From the NCBI GenBank assembly GCA_905331475.1, contig CAJNYU010000032.1:263196-327195 (forward strand): a stretch of DNA of 64,000 nucleotides, read 5' to 3'. Positions 11,601 to 23,600 of the stretch are shown in pieces; within the stretch, counting starts at the first letter, position 1, and each line of letters begins with the position of its first letter. Origin of the DNA: Rotaria socialis (Eukaryota > Rotifera > Eurotatoria > Philodinida > Philodinidae). The notes below the pieces were generated by a model. The model saw only the letters and a list, made by a program, of their open reading frames with translations. It did no database searches and was not told the origin of the DNA. The position numbers and the translations under genes were made by a program.

Positions 11601-14600
11601 TGAAATAAAAATTTGGATCATCATTATTTACGGTGCAGATATTTCAAGAATAAAAATAATATATACAGTCTATTTGACTTGTTGTTGTCAAACATGATAC
11701 ATTTGAACTTGGAAATATTGATTTTCGCAATGTTTCTAATTTAATAATACGATCTGTGCAAGGTAGATCGAATCTTATGATCGTTGAATCTATGGCTGAT
11801 AAGCTTCTACCTATAAAATATGCACTTAAATAAATAAAAATAAAAATTTATCTCTAGTAATTGTAGATGCTAGGTTCAATCAAATCAAAGATTGAATAAA
11901 TACAGTGTCATGTATGACGTAAAATGACAAAATATTTGTAACTATTGTTATCAATTTTTTTTTACTTCTCAGTGTTTTTCAACGCCAAACAACTAAATGC
12001 TGTATCTGAAAAATCTTATAACAAGACGACTAGTTGAATTCTGTAGCATTAGCACATTATTTTTATCTTATTTAGTGTCTGTTATATAACGACGAACACA
12101 TGATAAGATAACTAATATAAAATTATCATTGTCTGCATATTCGAAAATATGAATCGTAAAATTGATATTGCATATCGAACATGGCAATAGGTGTAAAATA
12201 GAAATTGGAAACTGAGAAAAACGTTAATCTAAGAAATATATTCCGGACTATTCTACATAATTTTCTTTCGACGATACATAACGTACTGATTTCGATAGAC
12301 TTAAAACATAGTCTAGCTTATGTCGAAAATAATGAGAAACTGTTAGAAAAGGATCATTCTGATTCATTCTATAGAGAAGACATAAAATGCATTAACAGCG
12401 GCTTATAATATTTTTTTTTTAATATGTTTTCGAAGGAATTCAATCTTTGCGAACCTGGGAATGAGTTTATTGAAGTTATAGAGGATATTCAATGTAATTT
12501 TTTTTAGAAGGTTTTAACATTTGAAGAGCAAATTTACTTCTTCAACACTATGATTTTCATAAAACTACGTAAATAGTCGCTTCGATTACAAAATTCGTCT
12601 GCTGCAATATCCTTAATACCCTTCATCATTTTAGATATACCGTGAAAGTCGCATATTTTGGCACCTTTGATACCAATAATAGATCGTATAGTGTTGTCAA
12701 ATGATTCCGCCTAGTTAAAATAAATTGATCAGTGTTGAAATAAAAAGTAAAGTAAGTCACCTGGTGTTCCCATAATGTGAGCATTATCGAAGCATCTTCG
12801 TCGATTATCATAAGGTCCCTCTTAACACAGTATTTTCTTTTATACTTATTATAGTATGTTTTACATGCATCAATACTTGATATGACTGCCACAACATCTT
12901 TAAAAAAAAACGTTAACTGATAATAGTACTTATAATCACTTTTGCATAATGACTAAGGTATTCGTACCACAAACTGTATTACATGTTCGATGTGTGATTT
13001 CCTTGATTGGAATGAAATTAAAAACGATATCAGCATGAACTTCATCATTTTCCCTCCCACATAAATCTATTGTTGTGTCGGATCTCAACAATATTTGATA
13101 CATATGCGTGAACGAATTGAAATTCTGTTTTCCTGGCACTACACTAGCGTTGGATATGTAATAGGTCTATAAATAAAAGTATGTTTGTTAATCTAATTTT
13201 TAAGCCTTTTACTCACTTTTTCAATTTCCAACGTTGCATAAAATCGTTCCGCAAGATGGTCGAAACCAACAGCTCGAATCTCACCGCTGCTATCAACCAA
13301 GCCCACATTAAAGACTTTGCCACTTCTATTCATATTTGAATATTCACGAATATAACTTTTATTCACTACACGAGCTTTGATCATCCACCTTTTAATATAA
13401 AACCTTATTTAAAAACCTGGATTCGAAATTTTCAACTGAAATAAACTTGTTTCACAGCTGAAGTTGTTAGCAAAATAGCTACAACATTATTATCTCCTGA
13501 TTCGATTCAAATGAGCACAGTAAATCGTACGTTAAATGAATAAAGTATCAAGTACAATAGCCTAAACTGTGATTAGCTTTAAAATACTGCGAATATTGCT
13601 AAACTGTGATCGATTATGATATTACTCTTTCGAATTATTTCAAAATAAAAAAAATCTTTAATTGTAATAATTTACTTACTCAGTTCGAAATGGATCAAGA
13701 ACATTGATATTACACATTTCGTTTGCATTTATTTTAGGCTTTTCAAGTACTACTTCAATTGAATTTTTGTCGTCTGCTTGCCACTCCCCATTTGAATTTT
13801 TCTTAGCCAAACCAGATTTACTAACTGTTGAAAAGCATTGTATTTTTGGAATATCTTCAAATATGTCACAAAATATTTTTTGTCATATATTTTTAAACAA
13901 CTTACTCAATGAAATAGCAGTTCGTTGAATACTATCATGATTATCTGGAAATATACAAACAAAATCAATTCTACTCAACAATTCAAATTTCTTTGTTTCG
14001 TTTCAAATCCAGATAGCAGAGCGTATATGACACTTACCGAGTTGAACAGGATCGCCAATCTTTTCGCAATCGCTTAACACCACCGTTACATCACGAATAA
14101 TTAAAATTACTCTAAAACAAAATACATTCACATGCCAAAGTTTATGTTCCATTAATGGCAAGTACCGGTCACCCTTTACACCAGCATTGCAAACATCCAC
14201 CTGATTAACACGAATGACCGAGTTATTCTTCAAAATGTCATTTTTTACCAAATCAATCATATCAGCACCTAGTACACATGCTAAAGTAGTGGCAAGATAA
14301 AAAATTACGCTCACAAACAGAAATTTCTTTCACAATATAATCAGTAACTTACAGCTAAAAAAATTTCTACCGTCTGAGAGAATAAGTCGATAACGTTTGT
14401 CTGATGATGTATTTTCAGCTTCTTTAGCTTTAATCAACCGAACATCCTAGATTACCAAAAAACAATCTAATTTTTTTCAATTGATTCTACAAATATACCA
14501 GCACTTGAAGAATAGAAGAATACCCTTTTCTTCCCTTTATATATTCCTATAAATAAAAAATGACTGTAAAATCGTCGTTTAAAAAAATACAAACTCACAT

Positions 14601-17600
14601 TGAGACCACCCATTGTGAGCATTGGAAAATGTTCATTCATCATTAGCATGTAAAATCAATTAATTATCTGCAGTTAAACATCAATATGTTTTTAAATATC
14701 CAGATCATAGAATATACTCCGAAAAACAATATTTTTAACATATGCGATGAACAAAGGCAAATATGAATAATCATATATACTTATTTTGTATCTGAAGCAA
14801 CTTCAACACAAAGAGAAAAAAAATGAAAGAACATTAACAATGAATAAAGAATTTTCATCAAAAAAAGCGTTTTATATGAAAAGTATTAAAATCTTGCTAT
14901 GGGTAATCGTGTTCGACACAATCGCCCGGCAATAGGTGTGTTGAAGCTTGGTTCATGACAATCATCCTTTGAGGTTACACATTTCTGTGACTTTTTCACT
15001 ACACTTTCGACATCCCCCTCGACACCGTTGGGCTTTTTTGAGATCATAAGTTCTGATGCAGGCAATCTTTTTCTTTTATTCTGATGCTGATTTACTGACG
15101 ATCTATTCGATTGTGTAACTACAAAGAATAGTTACATTCTTATAAATTCTTTATATTATAAAATTGGAAAAATACAAACCAACATTTTCACTACCATTTG
15201 CATCAATAAGGATTTCTTCTCCCAAAGATCCTGCTAAGACATCAATATCTATATATAATTGATAAAAAAAATTGCAGTATTTATATGCATAATTATATTT
15301 ACCAGTCGATGACTGACTCGTCTGATTCTCAGAATATTGATTACAGTCTTCATTATTAGAACCATGACTATCAGATGATGCATCGGAACCTACTAAATTT
15401 ATTTTTATTCGTAGCTAATTAATATTTTTAATTGTTTTGAATTACCTGTTATTGGCAAACAATCATGTGTACCTAAACTACTGAATTCGCCAACCATCAT
15501 ATTCTCTGTTGATGAGAAACATGTTAATATCATCATGAACAATCAAAGGTCGAACTTACCAGATGTCATTTGTGTTTCTTCATTTTCGACGAGATCAGTA
15601 TCAATCCCTCCAGTCAACGATACTGTTGAATTTTCTCTTTGTAGGCTATGTTCATAATCAATATTATTTAACACGCAATCTAAGAAAAAGCACTCATTCG
15701 AAATTTGAAATTGTTTGAAATCAAAGAAACTTAACTGTTCAATGGAATATCAAAATCATCCTGGATTGAATTGATATCATTCACACTTGCATCCGAAAAG
15801 AGGCGTACTGAACTTGGTTCTTTCACAGTACCTAATTCAATAACATGAGTATTATTTAAGATGTGACAAATTATTAATAAAAACAGTAAATGATATTAGA
15901 AAAAAATTCTATAATCAAATTTATTCTATTTTACGAAAACATTACGAAGACTTTACTTTGGTGTAATGGTGTTAGATCCAAATCTAATAATTTGTATTGT
16001 GGACGATTAAGAACATTAAACACAGCCTGGGTAGGTGGGTTTTTGCAAGAATATTTAATTTTTCGACAGCTATCAAGAATAGTTTGCATCGTAATAGACG
16101 GATTTTCTAACAATGCCAACTTATTTATAAATCTTTGACATTCAATGCTTGATGTTGGATTCGGCAACACTTTTATGTAAATAGTAACTGATTTAGTCCC
16201 AGTTCCTGTTGCACGATCTACTTTAGATAAAATTTGCTTGTTGACGAGACCCTCACAAATGTCTCGTAGTACAGCTGCACCATTCTTCAACAATCGACAT
16301 TCGTAAAGGGTTTTTAACGTGAACAAAACTGAATCAAAAAGCAATATGGCTTGCTCCATTTCAGATGATTTTTTACCAAATTTTTCTCGCTTTTTAACTT
16401 TCTTATCCATATGACTTATAATAGATAATGATTCAACTGGTTTATTTAGAATTAACGAATAGTTGAAAATTTCATTAGCAGGAATAAGCATTAGCAACTT
16501 GTATTGTTCTAAGTTGCCAGATATGACGTCTATTGCCCGTTCTACAACATCAATGGATATATAAAAGCAACGATTGTTTGTAATATATGAACCATAAAGT
16601 TCGGAAAATAAAGTTTCACATTTAAAAATAAATTCATTTGAAATGGAATTATCTTCAAAGCAGCCATATCGTTCAATAAATGCTTTAAAAACACCTGATG
16701 TTAATTCAATAATTTGGCAGAGACCAGCTATACGGTGTACAGCATCAACTGATTTACCATATCGGCTAGCTAAATGGTCATCCTGCTCTTCAATAGCTCC
16801 TAAAATATAATTATAGTTGAGGAAAAGTTAAGATGTAATATATTTTCATAATGCTTGCGGCAATCAAGTTCTATTGAAAATTTTATCAAAAGAATGTCTC
16901 TTATATTTTCATCATGTTTATTTAATGCTTATTGTACTCATTGGAATCAAACAATGCTTTCTATTGAATCAATTATTCACAATATAATTGCTTTTGTAGG
17001 TATATTTATTCGATAATACTCAATTTCATTGTCAACCTTGCTTATAGGGACAATAAAGCTGCATGTTTAAAAAGAAAAACTCAATTTTATTGGCACACTT
17101 CGCTACTCACAGAAGTCAGTTCATAAACAAAAATTCGGCAAGTTAAAAAAATCAGGTAATAAATCTAATTATAACATTGAGTTGAAAATGTGTTTGTTTT
17201 CAAATGATTAACGTAGGAATACTATTTAATTTTTACAAACTATAGAAAAAAATAGAATAAAATGATATTCCATATGAAATGAAAAATTATACAGATAACT
17301 GTCAAAAGACCTAAAATCTAATTCATCATACATTACTATCAAACATGTTGTTTCATATAAATATTCTATGCTACTAAGTTTTTTTTGAAGATATATTATT
17401 CTACTATTTTTAAAAACTTAACTACTTTTGAATTTCTACCTAATAGATAAAATATTTGTCTTATAATTTAGGGAACAAATTTTATTTACAATGAGCTACA
17501 TCTAAAATAAAAATGAATTTTATTTTCGGTATGTATTACTACCTTTTCTTTTAATAAAGTTGCACCACTCGATCATTCTAATGTTTGAATCTTCACTGAA

Positions 17601-20600
17601 ATACATCACAATGCATTCAAAGAAGCTCATCATGACTGCAAACTGTTCTATAGTTGGCCAATATGAATAATTCCAATTTCGACGATTGATCTGAGTGTCT
17701 ATAGCATCACCAGATAGCACCCAAAATAAAAATCGCTCGTATAAAGCATCAGCGAGTGTATTTTGAGCTCGTCTTGTTATTACCTGTTGAATTATTTCAC
17801 CAGTTAGTCCAGCCTAAAAATTAAAAAAAATTCTATTTTAGAACAATATTGTTTAATTTACCAAGATGTTCAGTTTTGAATTGCTGACTTCCACAATAGA
17901 ATTTTTTAATTTCTTTGAATATTGATCGGGATTATCATACAAATTGATCAATTGAGCTCGACAATCGTCAAAACTAAATGTATCCCGACCTCCAATAGAA
18001 GGCAGTAGGAAAGCTCCCATGCGTTTGAGAATGACATCCCCTTCTTCTGTCATTAATAACCTGGTGCATCCTTTTAAGGAATCTAGCATTCCGGCTGTTG
18101 TAGCTTCATTATAAATTACACGAATATGATCAGAACCCTGTAGTTTGTCTCCGATTTCTCGGAATTTCATAGTTCGTGAATTGCGAACCGCTAGAAGCGA
18201 AGATTGCACTAAAGTTAGCATCGGACTTTTCCCATAGGCTTAAACGAAATTATAAACAATTTAACTAAAAAATTAATAAAAAATTCATACAGCTTTTAGC
18301 AATAACGCAGTTGTATAGATTGAGAGGTTTCTTGAATTGGTTCGCACGAAAAACATATGATTGCTCGCATGTTGTAGCAGCAATATTAATCAAAACTATA
18401 GGTATTGCATCAGAGTGCATTTGCCAGAATTTTGCAATCTCATGACAGTAATTTGTCATGTCCGTGCTAAAAAAGACGTCAGGATTTAGCTTAATTTGTG
18501 AAGCTAGCATCCTATTCTCTTTGAAGCGGTTTGTAAAATTATTACAAGTCATAATAATGATAATCTAAAAGTTAAGTATTTTTATACTCTACAAGTCATT
18601 ACAATTAATAAGCGTAATATGACTTTCAGAAGAAAATAATTCTTAAAAAATAATCGGTTGCTTATATGAAGCTAACCATAATTTTTTAGCAATAAATCAT
18701 ACATAATATCGTATACTTTTAACAATATAATTCTATCTGCTCCAACAAAGTAGCAATCAAATACGAAGTATTGAATCAATTCATATCTTTATATTCATTA
18801 GATAACGACATATATCAATAAAGATTGTATTTCGAATTAGAGTAAAATTATTATTTAAAAACATTCGCTGATAAAACCGAAAGAAAAATACCTCAATAAT
18901 TTTTATGATATATTTCTTGATATTATTCCAACCTATTCTAATATAATTTAAATATACTAACACAATTCGATTCCTAAAAAAATTCAGGTAACTGTGAATT
19001 TCGCTGAAGGGAAGATATATCATCATATTCACTATGTCTATGCAATAAGTCTGTTTATTCAAGATATATCAATAAAAACGTTCATTCTGTCTATTTCGAA
19101 CACGAAAAAACATCAATGAAAAGTCCCATAGGACCTAGAAAAGTCCGCGAGTAGAGAGAAACATCCTCTTGTCTCTCATATATGTACAAATTTTTATTTC
19201 ACTCGAATTTTATCAATTCTTCATATTTTTTGTTTAATATTCACTATTTTTCAATGAGAAACTAGTCTAAAAGGAAGTTGTAATGGTCTAGTAAAATCTG
19301 TAATGTTGACAGTATAAGTCATTTACTTGAATTCATTGATTTATCAATGAAAAAGGATAGTGATACTAGTGAATTGTTTCAAATTTTTGGCAATATGCTT
19401 GGAACGAACTTTAGCACTTGTGTTTAATCTGAAAAATTGTATAGTAGCTATTTCAGACAACATTTTATGTCACTACACGCTTTAAACGATCAAAAACTAG
19501 ATACGAAATAACGGAAGCAGTATAAAATAATTAATCAAACAGGATAGTTATTTTATAGTTACTTTTAATTTCGAAATTTTTATCAAGAATAATAAACATA
19601 TGTGGTATTAACGTTTATGAAAATCTGTTTAAATCTTGTCTGCTGCTTATAGAAAAAGGTTCATTGAACAGATTTTTTTAAATCTATTTTTATAATTAAA
19701 AACTAGTCGATTCAAAGACTTAAGATATGATGCATTTTTCAACCAGAAATTCACATTATTTCAGTTTTGAATTTGACATAGTTTTATCATTTGACTTCAA
19801 AGTTGTTTTCATGTACGACATCTGAAATAACCGAACAAATTCGTGTTGTAATGAATATTTGATTTATTTATAATGTCAGATATTTACCTAAGTAAAATAA
19901 TGTTAAAATTTATGTATTCAAAGTATTAATACCGTTTATTGCTTTTGATAAGAATTACAGATTATTATCTAATCAGCTTGCGCACACATACGTTATTCCT
20001 TTTTTTCATTAGAATGGGTATGAATATTGTTTGATGATTACTAAGCATGAATAGTCAACAATGTTTTTTGTATTTCGTCTAAACATATATTAATGAATTC
20101 CTTATTATATGCATAGTTCAACATGAGTGCATGTGTTGCGAGATCTCGATTTTCTTACTGAAATTGATATTGGAAAGCATGATTAAATTTACGCTCAAGA
20201 ATTTAGATATTATATGATTAAAATATTTTTAATAGATTTTTAATAACTATAATATATCTGATTTTACTTTTAAGCTACACAATCATATATTTTAATCTTA
20301 AATTCTTGACATTCAATGAATTATTCTACTTCATAGATATTATTTATGTAAAAACAAAAGATCAAGAATACTCATAACATTGAGTTATAATCGTCTAAAA
20401 AAAGTCACAACATTAATCGCAAAATTCATAACAATTTCTTTCAATGAACGATAGAATCGTTAAAACAACATGACTATATTTAGAATTTTTGAAGAGTTGA
20501 CAGTATGTGGGATGTACTGGATAAAAAATTTAATCCAGGAAAGTTTTGAAAAAAATCTTAAATTTGGCGAAGACATGTCGTAAAAATTGTAATGCATACT

Positions 20601-23600
20601 AGTATAGGATAGAGTGATTCTTCAAATGTTTTAATGTTTGCTAGTGTAATCAACATTTTTGTCAAAAATGTCTTTTATTATTTCTTTCAATCATATATAG
20701 AGATTTGCTGTTGATGAAAGCACAAATGTCTGAGAAAAAATAATCTAGTATAAAAAATTGAATGTATTTTATCTTTTTCACAGTTGTAGTACTTGTTATA
20801 TCGATATAAGTGAAACTTCGCTAACTACATATCATTTTTAGATGTGTTGCTGATCAAATTTTCACTCCTCTATGTTAAAATAAATTAAAAATAATATTAT
20901 ATAGTAGTTATACGTAATTATTATTGACTATTGACTTTAAAATCGAATTCGTGTTATGACTGGCTCTATATCAATAAATCGACATATAAAGATCGCATTC
21001 ACAACTATCTATATTACCATGGATCATACTACTTTCTGTTCTTTTTGCTTGATGTAAATTATAAAATAATGATATTGAATCTATATGAAATAACGATAGA
21101 TTGTTCATCATTATGAACGCAGGGTGTGGTTGCAATAATATGTTCATCTTGAATGAAAATATGGATATGGTGACAAACGACTGTCATATTCATAGCTATC
21201 CTGAACTAGAGAGCATCCGCTGTCATTACATATAAGGAATGTATCGTTTTGTCCGCTAACCAATACAGTTTAATTATCGTTGCTTATTCTATATTTTAAA
21301 AAGCAGGATTATAATCTTTATCACCATCGTCGTATCTTCATCCGTCGAATAATCAAGTTAAATATCATGAATGTGTAAATGTTAAACAAGTGATAAATTT
21401 TTATTCGGAATTTGACTATGATGTTAAATTTGAATACTATTCTACCGGCATTATACTGAACTCAAAACTTTTCCATAATTGATCATGAAGACAAGTCCAT
21501 ATCATGAATCACAAGTACATCACATCTATTAATCAAGAGAATTAAAGTCTCGTTGATTATTTTTCTTCATGTCAAGAATGACTTCGATATGTATCAGAAT
21601 GTATACTAACTTAGTTATAAAATCTAGATTACACTTGAGAATTCAATCTTTAAAATCTATAGACGATCTTGAATAATTTAATTAACTCAAATCTAATGCA
21701 TCATAAAGATAAATTTGTAAGATAAAGACTGCAATATAATTGATATCTTTCAATGTAAAGTTTGCATTTTCGTATAATATAACAGTTATTTTTATTAAGC
21801 AAAAAACAAATTACTTGTAAATTGTTTCTGCTCTCTACAAAAAAGAAATATTGATATAGTCTTTAACATATCACCGAAAATCATTTTCCATTACAAGAAT
21901 ATAAATGAAATCTCATTATAGAACAAAAATAACTAAACCTAGAAAAAGAAAAGCAATAGATAAGTGCATGGTGATCAGCTGCATTGTTTGCTCGACATCA
22001 TCTTATTAATAAAAAATCCGAATTACGGTAATTGACGAATTTATTTTATATATTTTGTTTCAAATCGATAATATGAAAGTAGACTATTACGTTTAATCAC
22101 AGCTCAACATTGATTGTATAGCGTGCATTCACATGGTAACAATTGTTTAACTACCAAACTTTCATAACAAATTTATCACAATGCTAGTGTGTTTGATTAC
22201 TAATTAAAGTCTTGCCTTGTTTTTGAAAAAAATGATATGAACAAGATGGTGTTGCTTATTCGTTCAAATAAACAATTGATATAAAAATAGATTCATAATT
22301 TTAGACGATGGCAGTTGATTGTAACGTTCTATTCGCGGATGAATGTTAATTGAAAGATTTATATGAAAATCATAATCAACTGAAAAAGCAAATTTATCAT
22401 AAAATGATACATTAGCATTTATATCGAGATCAATATACCATCTTGATAATGGATGTTTTTCATAAATGCTAGTGTATCTTCAAATAAATGTTTATTTTGT
22501 AATAGTGTTGAATTATGTATTGTTAAATCAAATAGAAGTATTTATCATACATCGTTATCACAATCCATTCCTTAACAAATGAGAATATTATTTGCTTTCA
22601 TTAGTGTATTTAAAAATCCTTAACTTATTGGTTCTATCTAATATTATTAACGCATACAATACGACTATTATTTGTTAAAATAACATCATGATTTATTGAT
22701 GGAGGAGATTTCAATATATATTTAGTATTTGACGAATACATAATTAAGATATTGAAGTTGAGAGACAATAGAATCATCATTTATTTCTGAATTAACTAAG
22801 TCAGTATAGTCATTATGAATCGATACTGTTAAAACTTTCTTAAATAAAATTTCATCTAGTTATATGCTTCAGGGATTATTTCAATTCAATCTGTTTTACT
22901 AAACTTCATAAAAAGTATTAAGGCGTTGAGTTTTGTGACAAGGGTATCAAAGCAGGAAAATACTATATCTCATGTATTTTAGTTCGCTAAGCTGTTTTGC
23001 ACTTGTTTAAAAACCATGTCTCGAATTGTATGCATTACAACGTATTCAATGATAATCTTCATGGTGATCCATCATGATTAAAAAAAACTTTTTCTTTTTC
23101 TACGATTACTCAAAAATCCATAGTTTTCTATGAATTAGTTTATGTCTAATCTAGGTTGAATCTATCAAAACCGTAAAAAATTTCTTATTAACATTCAATA
23201 TTCTGGACGATGGATTAATTCAAATAGATGAAAAATTAGCTGATAAGTCATCTAAAGTCATAAGAAAATTTTAAATTAGAGCCTTGCCGCATTTTCGTCT
23301 TATGTTGTTTATTACTTTGACATAAAATCATATCATAACAGAAAAGTCCTGAACATATTAGAAAAGTCCGCTTGAACTGACAAAGATCCGCTGCTCGACG
23401 AATTGTATTTTGCTTTTCCTCACAGCACTTGATTACATTATACTTCATACGCTATGAAAAGTCCCATATACTCTAATGGGACTTTACGTAAGGTGGACAT
23501 TTTTTAGACCTTTGACACTGCTGCCACTGAAAGGAGTGAGAAAAATAACTGTCGACATTCGATGATTAAGTCCCCAAGAACGCATGCCAACGTGTTATTT

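Larger units (their letters stand above)
6131..23523 (-). mobile_element. KDZ-type DNA transposon, 17.4 kb, carrying RPA1 and DUF3987-like genes
   Basis: The element is bounded by imperfect inverted repeats (6131-6175 against the complement of 23479-23523, 35 of 45 positions identical by eye) and a perfect 8-bp target duplication. It encodes three minus-strand genes spaced about 230 bp apart: DUF3987-like P-loop protein, RPA1 and KDZ-like DDE transposase. Subterminal arrays of GGACCTTTC and GGACTTTTC words occur at both ends. The left arm is 0.95 kb and the right arm about 5 kb of apparently noncoding DNA. As I recall, KDZ/Zisupton elements also make 8-bp duplications, which fits, but this was not checked. 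All three reading frames are open in silico, so the copy may be young and autonomous. It sits in an intron of the coiled-coil gene. Confidence 0.8.

Noticed and set aside
12534-12700. A stop at 12534-12536 that would truncate RPA1 after DBD-B
   Set aside because: A donor at 12640 (CACG before GTATAT) and an acceptor at 11811 restore GRSLS and the zinc-containing DBD-C in phase, so the stop lies in an intron.
18781-19062. Frame of 93 codons in the right arm of the element
   Set aside because: Ile/Phe/Tyr/Asn-rich product typical of random AT-rich DNA, with no splice partners and no family.
6131-23523. The element as a Helitron, because it carries RPA
   Set aside because: It has terminal inverted repeats, an 8-bp target duplication and a DDE-type transposase. 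No HUH Rep or Pif1-like helicase motifs were found.
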